Assembly: GCA_964654945.1 (NCBI GenBank)
Contig: CAZZLN010000001.1
Span: 1 to 64,000, forward strand
From: HGM11788 sp964654945
GTDB taxonomy: Bacteria; Bacillota; Clostridia; Lachnospirales; CAG-274
DNA length: 64,000 nt
Direction: 5' to 3'
Part shown: in pieces, positions 1 to 8,457 of the stretch
Numbering within the stretch: position 1 is the first letter of the stretch
Layout of the letters: each line of letters begins with the position of its first letter
Position numbers and translations under genes: made by a program
The notes under the pieces: generated by a model
What the model saw: only the letters and a program-made list of their open reading frames with translations
Database searches by the model: none
What the model was told of the DNA's origin: nothing

Positions 1-26
1 CAGCAAAGCTGACACACACGCCGCAC

Positions 27-46
27 AATAATGCCAAGGCATTATT
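27..46. repeat. Perfect inverted repeat upstream of the first gene
   Basis: Two 9-base arms (AATAATGCC and GGCATTATT) are separated by two bases. There is no T-run on either side, so it is a weak candidate for the terminator of a gene lying left of the window. It ends 27 bases before the start of the first CDS and could also act in its leader. Confidence 0.4.
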
Positions 47-73
47 GAATATATAAAACGAAAGGGTGCTTTT

Positions 74-2314
74 ATGAAAAAATTTTCGGCTTTATCATTA
101 GCTCTGATAATGATGATAACCAATGTGTTTGCCGCAGATGTGACTGTATTTCTTAATAACGAGGAAGTAAGCTTTACTTCTCAGCAGCCTGTTATTATTG
201 ATGGCAGAACACTTATACCTTTAAGAAGTATTTTTGAAAATTTGGGATATACAATTGATTGGCTTGCTGATACAAAAACTGCTGTTCTTAAATCAGAAAA
301 TGCTACTGCAACCTTTACTGCTAATTGTGAAACCTTTGATTTAAACGGAAAATCTGTTTTGCTTGATACCCCTGCACAGATAATAAATGGCTCTATGATG
401 CTTCCCTTAAGAGCTATAGGTGAGGCATCAGGACTTAGTGTTGGCTGGGATAATGAAACAAAGGTTGTTAATATTGAAACAAAGGCTCAGGAGTCTGAAA
501 AAGAGGGTGTAACTGTCAAAGCTGAAATACAGGAATTTTATGACAATCTTAAAAGCTATAAAAAAATAAATAACTATCTTATGTATATTTCTTTTACTTC
601 AATGTCAAGGGATTTTGATATTATGACCGGTATCTATGAGAAAACCCTTGCATATACAAAGGCATCAGAAATGATTGACAAATTAAATGCTTATTATGAC
701 GAAGTTTATAAGCAGCTTGATACATTTAAGGCATCAGATGATTATAAAACTGCTAAAAGAACATTGCTGGATATTATAAATGACTTTAAAAAAGCTGCTG
801 AATATAACAAAAACTATTATAATAATGTGTATTCAAATGATGAAGCCTATGAAGAAGATTTGGAAAATCTTTTTGAACAGACCCATATACGCAATGCCAG
901 TCTTGAATCAGAGCTTGCAAAGCTTTACAATGATTATTTGCTCATAATGTATAAGTATTTTGATACTGATAAGGATACTGAAGAAAACAGGGCGATAATA
1001 GCTGAATTTGCCGATAAATTGTCAAAAATTGACGCTGAATTTCCAATGCCTGATTATGATGATATTTATGACGAAGAGGGCAATTATATTATTGATAATT
1101 TTGATAAAATCATTGAAACAATAGAAAATGCTGCCGAAGGAAGATTAACAGCCTATCAAAATACAAATGCTCCTGAAAGATGCAAGGAAAGGCTTGAGCT
1201 TTTAATATGTTCAAATGAGGTTTTGGAAAATATGGCTGCTGCCTTTGAAAACTACAAGGATTATGGCAGTAATGAACTTAATCCATATGAAGCTGAAATT
1301 GAGTATAACATTTCTCTTTATGATAATATAAGCACCCTTGCAGCTGATGGAAAGCTAAAGAGAATTAATATTGAGGACGAAGAAAAATTTGATTTTGAAA
1401 CTCACATTGATGATAATTATAATACAATCAGGATAGAGGGTGTATCAGATGAAACTCAGGATTTTTTAAATAGGCTGTATTATCTTGGTGCAATAAATTG
1501 GTATATAAATAAAAATGATGAGCTTAATAATTATTATGATTTTCTTATGAATTATGATGAGAGCACAACAATTTCAACTAAAAATACAAAGAAATTTTTT
1601 ACTGAATGGAAAGATACCCAAAATAAGCTTTTAAATAATTTAAAATCACTTATTGTCAACGAAGATTTAATGGCTGTCAAATCTGCTGCTGTTAATTATA
1701 TTGATTTAGATATTAATTATACATCAGAGCTTGAAAAAATTTATACAAAACAGTATACAGAGGAGCAGTTTAAAAATATAAGTGAAGAAATTTTTAAAAA
1801 ACTTGCTGCTGCCAATGAAAACTATTCGAGTGAAACAACAAGAATTGAAACACTGATTAATAAATATTTGTATGATTACTGCGACTATGATAATACAAGA
1901 ACTGAAAATTCCGAAGTTGAAAAATTTGGGAAATCCATCGAAGAAATAAATCAGAAATATCCAATATTTGATGATGTTTTTGCTGTTTATGGCTCAATGT
2001 ATGGAAGTGAAATTTATATTCTTAATGATTCTGAGATAAAGAGCATAAGCTCAAAAAGTGAAAATATTATTTCTAATATAGAAAAAAGAGAAGCCGAATA
2101 TAAAAATATTGATATTCCCGATTCCTGCAAAATGAGATTAGAGCTTATTTATGGGGCAGATAAGCTTATTATTGACTATGCTGATTTATGTAAAAATTTA
2201 AAAGCTAATGATGAGGACAGCTCTTTTAATTTTGTTTTCAGCCAATATAATTGTACTGACATATACAGTTTTCTTTTATATTTTGCAACAGGCGGAGAGG
2301 CAGACCTATACTAA
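74..2314 (+). CDS. Secreted protein with copper-amine-oxidase N-terminal-like domain and duplicated helical region
   Basis: This 746-residue protein has a signal peptide (residues 1-21, ending NVFAA) followed by a copper amine oxidase N-terminal-like domain (about 22-137, with the paired motifs GRTLIPLRSI and GSMMLPLRAI). In Clostridia this domain is a wall- or surface-associated module and does not imply amine oxidase activity. The rest is acidic, probably helical, and matches no family I recognise. It contains an apparent internal duplication: the motif around C370 (CKERLELL) recurs around C685 (CKMRLELI), about 315 residues later, with similar flanking helices. The ATG follows an AAGGGTG ribosome site. 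Function unknown; surface location is inferred. Confidence 0.85.
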   Translation: MKKFSALSLALIMMITNVFAADVTVFLNNEEVSFTSQQPVIIDGRTLIPLRSIFENLGYTIDWLADTKTAVLKSENATATFTANCETFDLNGKSVLLDTPAQIINGSMMLPLRAIGEASGLSVGWDNETKVVNIETKAQESEKEGVTVKAEIQEFYDNLKSYKKINNYLMYISFTSMSRDFDIMTGIYEKTLAYTKASEMIDKLNAYYDEVYKQLDTFKASDDYKTAKRTLLDIINDFKKAAEYNKNYYNNVYSNDEAYEEDLENLFEQTHIRNASLESELAKLYNDYLLIMYKYFDTDKDTEENRAIIAEFADKLSKIDAEFPMPDYDDIYDEEGNYIIDNFDKIIETIENAAEGRLTAYQNTNAPERCKERLELLICSNEVLENMAAAFENYKDYGSNELNPYEAEIEYNISLYDNISTLAADGKLKRINIEDEEKFDFETHIDDNYNTIRIEGVSDETQDFLNRLYYLGAINWYINKNDELNNYYDFLMNYDESTTISTKNTKKFFTEWKDTQNKLLNNLKSLIVNEDLMAVKSAAVNYIDLDINYTSELEKIYTKQYTEEQFKNISEEIFKKLAAANENYSSETTRIETLINKYLYDYCDYDNTRTENSEVEKFGKSIEEINQKYPIFDDVFAVYGSMYGSEIYILNDSEIKSISSKSENIISNIEKREAEYKNIDIPDSCKMRLELIYGADKLIIDYADLCKNLKANDEDSSFNFVFSQYNCTDIYSFLLYFATGGEADLY

Positions 2315-2330
2315 TTTTAATATCAGCTTG

Positions 2331-2377
2331 ATTGCGATGTTATGACGAATTAAAAGTCATAATGTCGCAATTTTTTT
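2331..2377 (+). terminator. Rho-independent terminator after the first CDS
   Basis: Two 16-base arms (2331-2346 and 2356-2371), pairing except for two central mismatches, surround a 9-base loop and run into seven T residues. It separates the first gene from the sporulation cluster that follows. Confidence 0.8.
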
Positions 2378-2454
2378 GTTATATAACAAATTTTTATTAC
2401 AAAATATTTGCACCTGATTGTTTATACTTATATATAGCTTGAGGGGTGATAAAT

Positions 2455-3195
2455 ATGCACATAAAAATATATGCTGATGAAATGATATTAATAAACATAA
2501 TTACAAATTTTATAATTTTAACTTCAACGGATATTATTAACAGGTGTAAAACATTTTATTTAAAAAAGCTTGGAATATCTTTTTTTATTTCTGCTTTATA
2601 TATAGCTGCAATTGCAGTTAATTTTAATTTTTTTATAAGCCGCAGTTACATATTCTTAATCATTATGATTATTTTGTATTCTGTTCCCTGTAAATTTTAT
2701 ACAATAATAAAAAATTATATAATTATAAATATACTTTCATGTATGGCATATGGAATATTGGAGCAATTTACATTTTTTAATGTTTTTATACTTATTTTTA
2801 CACTTATATTTACCTGTATAACAGCAAGACTGTTAATATATTATATATCCTACAGAAAATATTATAATATATTGATTTTTAACAACAACAGAAAAATATC
2901 CGTAAAGGCACTTCTGGATTCAGGAAATCTTCTTCTTGACCCTCTTACTAAAAAGCCTGTTATTATTGCTGAAAAAAACAGCCTTTTAAATATATACGAC
3001 AGCAGACAGCTAAGAAAGGTGCCTTATAAAACTCTTGGAAATGAAAACGGAGAATTTTATGCTTTTGATGCAGACAGAGTTAAAATAAATAACCGCAATA
3101 TAAGAAACCCTGTTATAGCAATTTATAATACTAAGCTTAGCGATGACGGAAAATATAATGCAATTATAAGCTTAAAGCATATAGGAGGTAATTAA
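2455..3195 (+). CDS. spoIIGA: Sporulation sigma-E factor-processing peptidase SpoIIGA
   Basis: SpoIIGA is the membrane aspartic protease that removes the pro-sequence of pro-sigma-E in the mother cell after a forespore signal. The first half is strongly hydrophobic with about five membrane segments (residues 1-135). The second half carries the family's aspartic protease motif LLDSGNLLLDPLTKKPV, whose DSG holds the active-site Asp. An in-frame GTG lies at 2446, but the GAGGGGTG ribosome site at 2441 is best spaced to the ATG at 2455, which also gives the usual short N-terminus (MHIKIYADEMIL). At 246 residues it is shorter than the Bacillus protein (about 309). Its stop codon directly abuts the sigE start, so the two are cotranscribed. 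Confidence 0.93.
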   Translation: MHIKIYADEMILINIITNFIILTSTDIINRCKTFYLKKLGISFFISALYIAAIAVNFNFFISRSYIFLIIMIILYSVPCKFYTIIKNYIIINILSCMAYGILEQFTFFNVFILIFTLIFTCITARLLIYYISYRKYYNILIFNNNRKISVKALLDSGNLLLDPLTKKPVIIAEKNSLLNIYDSRQLRKVPYKTLGNENGEFYAFDADRVKINNRNIRNPVIAIYNTKLSDDGKYNAIISLKHIGGN

Positions 3196-3903
3196 ATGTA
3201 TAATGGAATAAGAAGCTATATAGAAAAAATAATAAGTGATTTAAAATTTACAACAGGATATGTTCATTACATAGGAGGAAATGACGTTCTGCCTGAGCCT
3301 CTCACACCGGAGGAGGAAAGCAGACTTTTAAATGACCTTGAAAATGAACAGTCAAAAAATATACTTATAGAAAGAAATTTAAGACTTGTGGTTTACATAG
3401 CAAGAAAATTTGAAAATACGGGAATTAATATTGAAGACCTAATTTCAATTGGCACAATAGGTCTTATAAAAGCTATAAATACATTTAAAAGAGATAAAAA
3501 TATAAAGCTTGCAACCTATGCTTCAAGATGTATTGAAAATGAAATTTTAATGTATTTAAGAAAAAACACAAAAACAAAAACCGAAATATCAATTGATGAG
3601 CCTTTAAATGTTGACTGGGAAGGGAATGAGCTGCTTTTATCGGATATTCTCGGAACTGATGTAGATGTAATTTACAGAAATATTGAAGATGAGGTCGACA
3701 GACAGCTTTTAAATACTGCAATAAACAAGCTTAATAACAGGGAAAAAGAAATAATTGAACTGCGTTTTGGTATTGGCAGAAGAGGAGATGAGCTTACTCA
3801 AAAAGAGGTTGCGGATATTCTTGGAATAAGCCAGTCTTATATTTCAAGACTTGAAAAAAAGATAATATCAAGGCTTAGAAAAGAAATTATGAAATTAGTT
3901 TAA
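3196..3903 (+). CDS. sigE: RNA polymerase sporulation sigma factor SigE
   Basis: Sigma-E is the first mother-cell-specific sigma factor. The 235-residue protein matches the family closely: an amphipathic pro-sequence (about residues 1-27) ending before YIGGNDVLPEPL, region 2 with RNLRLVVYIARKFENTG and EDLISIGTIGLIKA, the core-binding and -10 recognition segment TYASRCIENEILMYLR, and a region 4 helix-turn-helix (KEVADILGISQSYISRLEK). SpoIIGA, encoded immediately upstream with no gap, would cleave the pro-sequence. The ribosome site AGGAGG lies inside the end of spoIIGA. In many Clostridia sigG follows directly; here it does not, and spoIVB comes next. Confidence 0.97.
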   Translation: MYNGIRSYIEKIISDLKFTTGYVHYIGGNDVLPEPLTPEEESRLLNDLENEQSKNILIERNLRLVVYIARKFENTGINIEDLISIGTIGLIKAINTFKRDKNIKLATYASRCIENEILMYLRKNTKTKTEISIDEPLNVDWEGNELLLSDILGTDVDVIYRNIEDEVDRQLLNTAINKLNNREKEIIELRFGIGRRGDELTQKEVADILGISQSYISRLEKKIISRLRKEIMKLV

Positions 3904-3929
3904 TTTAAAAAATATTTTTACATTTTATA

Positions 3930-3973
3930 CTCGGTATATTTGTTGTTTTAAAGGACAACTTAAATATACCGAG
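3930..3973 (+). promoter_or_regulatory. Hairpin in the spoIVB leader reaching into its ribosome site
   Basis: An inverted repeat (CTCGGTATATTT plus GTTG, against CAAC plus TAAATATACCGAG) spans the short gap between sigE and spoIVB. Its right arm includes the GAG of the spoIVB ribosome site GAGGTGA, so folding would partly hide the site. No T-run follows, so it is not a standard terminator. A CATTTTA box at 3921 resembles a sigma-G/sigma-F -10 element, but no convincing -35 is seen. Confidence 0.5.
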
Positions 3974-3981
3974 GTGATAAA

Positions 3982-5229
3982 ATGAAAAGAAAGTTTAAAA
4001 TAATTTTCTGTATATTTTTAATAATATATATATTATATTTTTTATTGGAATATTTTTTTATACCAAAAAACATAAACATTACATCGGGTGAGGAATATGT
4101 TCTAAATCTTAATTCGCCATTTTCAGCAAAAATTACACCTGCAGCGGCACAAACTCTTTATATAAATGATAAAAGGGTAGAGAAAAACATTGATGTAAAG
4201 CTTGACGATAATATTGTAATGAGTGGTGATACAGGCAAAGGCACAATAAGTGTAAGGCTTTTTGGAATACCTCTTAAAAACATTAGCCTTAATATGAATG
4301 AAACTAAAAAAATATCACCGGTAGGAAAGGCTGTTGGAATATGTGTAAATACTAAGGGAGTTCTTGTTCTTGGCACAGGTAGGGTAAGGGCAGAAGATGG
4401 AGAGGAATATGAACCTGCAAAAGATATTTTAAAATCAGGTGATATTATAACCAATATAAACGGCAAGTATATTAAATCAAAAGAGGAGTTATTAAGTGAG
4501 GTTGCTTCTGCAGATAAAAGTGTATCTGTCACATATTTAAGAGATAACAGTAAATACAGCTCCAACATTAATATAGTTAAATCATCAGATGACGGCAAAA
4601 ATAAAATTGGTCTGTGGGTAAGAGACAGTACACAGGGAATAGGAACACTGACATATTATGACAAACAGACAGGCAGATTTGGTGCTTTGGGACATCCAAT
4701 AAATGATATAGATACAGGAAAGCTTATGGTAATTGATGAGGGAGAAATACTCGAAGCTGAAATTAACGACAAACAAATAGGAGTAAAAGGTACTCCGGGT
4801 GCATTAATAGGAAATGTGGATTTTAACAAAACTGTTGGTATAATAGATAAGAATACGGAAATGGGAATATACGGAAAAGGATATAATGAATATTTTAGTT
4901 CATTAAATCTTCAAGAGTTTCAGGTAGGATATATTGCAGATATAAAAAAGGGCAGTGCATATATTCTTGCAAATACAGAGGGGAATAATATAAAAGCCTA
5001 CAGCATTAATATTGAAAACATAAATAAATATGAAACAAACAGCAGCAAAAGCTTTACATTTGTTGTTACAGATAATGAGCTTATTAAAAAAACCGGTGGA
5101 ATTGTGCAGGGAATGAGCGGCTGTCCCATAATTCAAAGGGGCAAAATAATAGGTGCAGTAACCCACGTTTTTGTCAATAATCCGACAAAGGGTTACGGCA
5201 TTTTTATTGAAAATATGATAAAAAATTAA
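3982..5229 (+). CDS. spoIVB: SpoIVB signalling serine peptidase (family S55)
   Basis: SpoIVB is secreted from the forespore into the intermembrane space and triggers the pro-sigma-K checkpoint. The 415-residue protein has one N-terminal membrane anchor (about 5-25), a PDZ domain (about 115-200, with GDIITNINGKYIKS), and the S55 peptidase domain. The catalytic His is H238 in FGALGHPI and the catalytic Ser is S379 in GMSGCPII; the neighbouring Cys replaces a Ser in Bacillus but is not the nucleophile. The GAGGTGA ribosome site precedes the ATG. Next comes spo0A, a conserved pairing; recN, which precedes spoIVB in Bacillus, is absent here. Confidence 0.95.
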   Translation: MKRKFKIIFCIFLIIYILYFLLEYFFIPKNINITSGEEYVLNLNSPFSAKITPAAAQTLYINDKRVEKNIDVKLDDNIVMSGDTGKGTISVRLFGIPLKNISLNMNETKKISPVGKAVGICVNTKGVLVLGTGRVRAEDGEEYEPAKDILKSGDIITNINGKYIKSKEELLSEVASADKSVSVTYLRDNSKYSSNINIVKSSDDGKNKIGLWVRDSTQGIGTLTYYDKQTGRFGALGHPINDIDTGKLMVIDEGEILEAEINDKQIGVKGTPGALIGNVDFNKTVGIIDKNTEMGIYGKGYNEYFSSLNLQEFQVGYIADIKKGSAYILANTEGNNIKAYSINIENINKYETNSSKSFTFVVTDNELIKKTGGIVQGMSGCPIIQRGKIIGAVTHVFVNNPTKGYGIFIENMIKN

Positions 5230-5236
5230 AAAACTA

Positions 5237-5265
5237 TTGAAATAATACTTTTTGTGTGGTATATT
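5237..5265 (+). promoter_or_regulatory. Predicted sigma-A promoter of spo0A
   Basis: TTGAAA (5237-5242), a 17-base spacer and TATATT (5260-5265) with an extended TGG before the -10 form a good vegetative promoter. The start would lie about 25 bases upstream of the spo0A ATG. No sigma-H promoter or Spo0A box was recognised in this short gap. Confidence 0.6.
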
Positions 5266-5297
5266 TTATATATAACGTACAAAAAGGAGTGATTAAA

Positions 5298-6053
5298 ATG
5301 AATCTACAAGTAGCAGTTGCTAATGAAAAGGAAAGGAGAATTTTAGAGGGTAGTTTTCAATATGACAAAAGTGTTGAAAATTTAGCTTTTTTTGAAAAAG
5401 GTGATGAAGCTTTAGAGTATTATAAAAAGAATAAGCCTGATGTTCTTGTTCTGGATATGATAATGCCTGTTATTGACGGATTAACCTTTCTTGAAGAAAT
5501 CAATAAATGCGGTTATAAGAGTAAGATTATTATTCTCTCATCGGCAAAGACAGACAGTGTAATTGAAAGAGCTTTCAGCTTTGGAGCAGATTATGTTATG
5601 GTTAAGCCTTATGACATAAATGCTCTTAAACGAAGAATATACGATATGAATAATCCCGGGGAGCTTATTAATAAAAACATTGAAACACCTATTGATGAAA
5701 ACTATGTTGAAAAAATTATAACAGCAATACTTAACGGAACAGGAATATTTCCAAATTTAAAAGGCTACAGATACCTAAAATGTGCTTTGCTTTACGGATA
5801 TAGAGATGAAGAAATGCTTGAGGGTGTAACAAAGGTGCTTTATCCCAAAATAGCAAGAGATAATAATACTACAAGCGACAGAGTTGAAAGGGCAATAAGA
5901 CACGCAATTGAATCCGCATGGGAAAAATGCAGCGGTAATAACTTTTATGAAAAAATGGGATTTATAAATCATGGGACAAGACGCAGACCAACAAACAGTG
6001 AATATATTTTTACTGCTATTGAATATCTTAAAAATGAAATAATGTCATCTTAA
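5298..6053 (+). CDS. spo0A: Sporulation master response regulator Spo0A
   Basis: Spo0A controls entry into sporulation by binding DNA when phosphorylated. The 251-residue protein has a receiver domain (1-120) with phospho-acceptor D53 (VLVLDMIMP), the conserved Ser (IILSSAK) and Lys (K103, VMVKPYD), and a C-terminal DNA-binding domain (about 145-251) with the family's recognition segment TTSDRVERAIRHAIESAW and PTNSEYI. The ATG follows AAGGAGTGA; upstream in-frame codons lack a ribosome site. Unusually, the acidic-pocket pair corresponding to D10-D11 of the Bacillus protein reads N9-E10 here. It lies 68 bases after spoIVB with its own predicted promoter. Confidence 0.95.
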   Translation: MNLQVAVANEKERRILEGSFQYDKSVENLAFFEKGDEALEYYKKNKPDVLVLDMIMPVIDGLTFLEEINKCGYKSKIIILSSAKTDSVIERAFSFGADYVMVKPYDINALKRRIYDMNNPGELINKNIETPIDENYVEKIITAILNGTGIFPNLKGYRYLKCALLYGYRDEEMLEGVTKVLYPKIARDNNTTSDRVERAIRHAIESAWEKCSGNNFYEKMGFINHGTRRRPTNSEYIFTAIEYLKNEIMSS

Positions 6054-6209
6054 AATTTAGGACTGAGAAAAAGTTTTATAACATCATATAATTCAGCCCT
6101 AATGATTATTGGTACACAGGGAAAGGGAATTGGAATAACTTTGACAATTTTTAAATTTGTTACAGTTTTATTACATTTTATTTCAATTTATCACAAATAA
6201 TTAAATTTA

Positions 6210-6218
6210 TGTTATAAT
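6210..6218 (+). promoter_or_regulatory. Extended -10 promoter element upstream of the amidase gene
   Basis: The sequence TGTTATAAT is a perfect extended -10 (TGn plus TATAAT). A clear -35 is not seen at 17 bases. Transcription would begin near 6225, too close to use the ATG at 6228, which supports the downstream TTG start of the gene. Confidence 0.5.
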
Positions 6219-6251
6219 TATTTTTATATGAATATAAGGAGAGTGATTTAT

Positions 6252-8057
6252 TTGAAAAAAATACGGACAATTCTATGTGTGCTTTGTATTATATGTATGT
6301 GTTTTGAAAATGTTTTTGCATCTAACAGATACGTTAATTTGACTTTGACATATGATTACACTAAACATAATTACAATGCGGAAGAAGTTTTTGTCGCAAT
6401 AGACGGCAAAAAGCTTACAGACCTTAAAATGCCGCCGGTTATTTTAAATAATTATACACTTGTTCCGGCAAGAGAAGTGTTTGAGGGAGTCGGTGCAAAG
6501 GTTGAATGGGTTAAAGACGTTGAACAGGTTTATGTAACCTACAATTCTGAAATTGTTGTTATTCCCATAAATTCTGATAAAGCTTATATAAACGGTGTTG
6601 CTTCAACAATGCAGACAAAAGCTAAAATTATAAACAACAAAACAATGATACCCCTTAGATTTGTTACAACAGCTTTAGGTTTTGACATACAGTGGGATAA
6701 AACAACGAGAGTAGCTAATATAGTAACAAATAAAGATGCAACTACAGAGGCTACCACTCAGGCTGCAACACAAATAACTACACAAAAGCCTGTTGCAACA
6801 ACTGTAACAACCACAACAACCACAACAACTACAACTACAACAGAAGCAACCACATCAGCTCCTGCAAATATTGACAGTATATCTTTATCCACTTCAAACA
6901 GCAGAGATATTCTTACAATTGAAGGAAATGGAGCAGTTAAAGTAAATGGAACAATGTCTGCTGACAAAACCGCATTTAATATAAATATTGAAAATGCCAA
7001 GCTCTCTGTTGAAAAAGGCAATATAGAAGGGGGTACTTATGTTAAAAACGGCTATTATTATCAGAATGGTAATAATATTGGCGTAAACCTCCTTGTAAAA
7101 GAAAATGTTGGTATAAAATCTGTCGTTAATTATGGCAATAAAACAGTTGTAACAATTGATTTTCAGTCAGAAGGTGCTTCAACAGCAACAGGATATGATT
7201 TAGAAAATGAAAAATTTATTATAGGTAATGCATCATCAATAAATACAAGTAAAATAGTACATAATGATGATTACAACAATTTGAAATACACATTAACAAT
7301 ACCCGGTAACTATTCCGGTATACTCACAACAAAATATTATGAGGTCAACAGTGATTACATAAATTCTGTTAATGTAAATGTTTCAAACAGTGAAACAACA
7401 ATAACCTTTGACGAAAAGAGAATATTAGCATATAATGTAGAATTAAATGGGGGCGTTTTAAATATAACACCGGTTTTACCAAAAGAAAAATACAAAAAAA
7501 TAATTGTGCTTGATGCAGGTCATGGCGGTGATGACCCGGGTGCAAGCGGTCAGGGTCTTATTGAAAAGGATTTAACATTAAGTATGCTTTTAAAAGCCAA
7601 AGCTTTGTTTGACAATGACGGAACAATAAAGTGTTATGCAACAAGAACAACAGATATGTATCCTTCCTTTGACGATAGAACAAATCTTGGAAATGAGGTT
7701 GGAGATGCTTTTATTTCAATACATATAAATGCTGCAGAAAGTGCTTCAGCAAAAGGTACAGAAACCTACAGTTTATATTCAAATGATTTGGGAAACGGAT
7801 TAACAAGCTATGATTTGGCAGAAACAATATTAAATAATCTTTTGAATAATCTTGGCACAACAAACAGAAAGGTTAAAAGTGAAAGCTGGATTGTTTTAAG
7901 ACAGTCAAAAATTCCGGCAACACTTATTGAGATTGGCTTTATATCCAATGCTGATGATGCAGCCCTTATGGGCAGTGAAGCAGGGCAGCAAAGTGTGGCT
8001 AAGGCTGTATATGATTCCGTAAAAACTCTATTTGAGAAATATCCGCCTGTAAGATAA
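6252..8057 (+). CDS. Secreted N-acetylmuramoyl-L-alanine amidase (Amidase_3) with copper-amine-oxidase-like and AMIN-like domains
   Basis: The enzyme cleaves the amide bond between muramic acid and the stem peptide of peptidoglycan, outside the cell. From the TTG start it has 601 residues: signal peptide (1-24, ending NVFAS), a copper amine oxidase N-like domain (about 30-155), a threonine-rich linker (about 160-200), a beta-rich AMIN-like region (about 205-330 and beyond), and a C-terminal Amidase_3 zinc domain with LDAGHGG, the Glu of GLIEKDL, the His of ISIHINA and the Glu of TLIEIGF. The TTG is chosen because AAGGAGAGTG lies at proper distance and the ATG at 6228 would sit at the predicted transcription start. 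A wall-remodelling role, perhaps in sporulation given its neighbours, is inferred. Confidence 0.92.
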   Translation: MKKIRTILCVLCIICMCFENVFASNRYVNLTLTYDYTKHNYNAEEVFVAIDGKKLTDLKMPPVILNNYTLVPAREVFEGVGAKVEWVKDVEQVYVTYNSEIVVIPINSDKAYINGVASTMQTKAKIINNKTMIPLRFVTTALGFDIQWDKTTRVANIVTNKDATTEATTQAATQITTQKPVATTVTTTTTTTTTTTTEATTSAPANIDSISLSTSNSRDILTIEGNGAVKVNGTMSADKTAFNINIENAKLSVEKGNIEGGTYVKNGYYYQNGNNIGVNLLVKENVGIKSVVNYGNKTVVTIDFQSEGASTATGYDLENEKFIIGNASSINTSKIVHNDDYNNLKYTLTIPGNYSGILTTKYYEVNSDYINSVNVNVSNSETTITFDEKRILAYNVELNGGVLNITPVLPKEKYKKIIVLDAGHGGDDPGASGQGLIEKDLTLSMLLKAKALFDNDGTIKCYATRTTDMYPSFDDRTNLGNEVGDAFISIHINAAESASAKGTETYSLYSNDLGNGLTSYDLAETILNNLLNNLGTTNRKVKSESWIVLRQSKIPATLIEIGFISNADDAALMGSEAGQQSVAKAVYDSVKTLFEKYPPVR

Positions 8058-8108
8058 TTAACAGATTTGCAGCAAATAAAAATTTTTATAAATCATTATA
8101 TATCATAT

Positions 8109-8147
8109 AAAAATCGACTTTGTAAAACAGCAAAGCCGATTTTTTTG
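8109..8147 (+). terminator. Rho-independent terminator after the amidase gene
   Basis: AAATCGACTTTG pairs, with one G-T pair, to CAAAGCCGATTT and runs into seven T residues. It marks the left boundary of the accessory island. Confidence 0.8.
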
Positions 8148-8367
8148 TTTAAATTATATAAAGGCATCTTTAAAATATACTTTTTCGATTTGCTGTAATT
8201 TTAAACAGCTAAGTTAAATTCCCTTGACATAGCTTTTCTGATATGTACCAACCGACAAGAGGGTCGGGTCGCTAAAATTAATAAATTGCAAGAGAGTGGA
8301 ATAAATATAACTATTCGCAAAACTACACTTTAACGAAATGTTGAGTCAAATCCTTTTATTAAGCCGA

Positions 8368-8457
8368 TTACAAGACTTTTTTCTGTCCAACTTTTCGTTT
8401 TTTAACTTGGACCGGATTTCTTGGATTATTATATTCGCTTGTGTTCATTTTAATCAT
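8368..8457 (-). CDS. Short basic peptide, function unknown
   Basis: A 29-residue reading frame (starting MIKMNTSEYNN, ending GQKKVL) lies behind an AAGGGG ribosome site spaced eight bases from its ATG. It is strongly basic (nine Lys or Arg). I recognise no family. It may be an intact tiny protein or the 5' remnant of a longer gene of the island, since the sequence after the stop has no open frame of note. Upstream on the same strand the region is short and AT-rich. Confidence 0.4.
   Translation of the reverse strand: MIKMNTSEYNNPRNPVQVKKRKVGQKKVL

Noticed and set aside
2400..2445. TTGCAC-17-TATATA as the spoIIGA promoter
   Set aside because: Its start would lie inside the ribosome site, and no Spo0A box or 22-base-spaced promoter like that of Bacillus spoIIG could be recognised.
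5101..5130. Loss of the SpoIVB catalytic serine because the motif reads GMSGCP instead of GMSGSP
   Set aside because: By analogy with GDSGGP, the nucleophile is the Ser after Met, which is retained (S379); the changed residue is two positions later.
6770..6845. Short regular repeats that might suggest a CRISPR-like or satellite array
   Set aside because: They are the ACA-type codons of a threonine-rich linker in frame with the amidase gene.
8177..8260. C-terminal fragment of a recombinase on the minus strand (frames reading VGWYISEKLC or VGTYQKSYVKG)
   Set aside because: The open stretch is too short and I could not link either reading to a known recombinase end with confidence.
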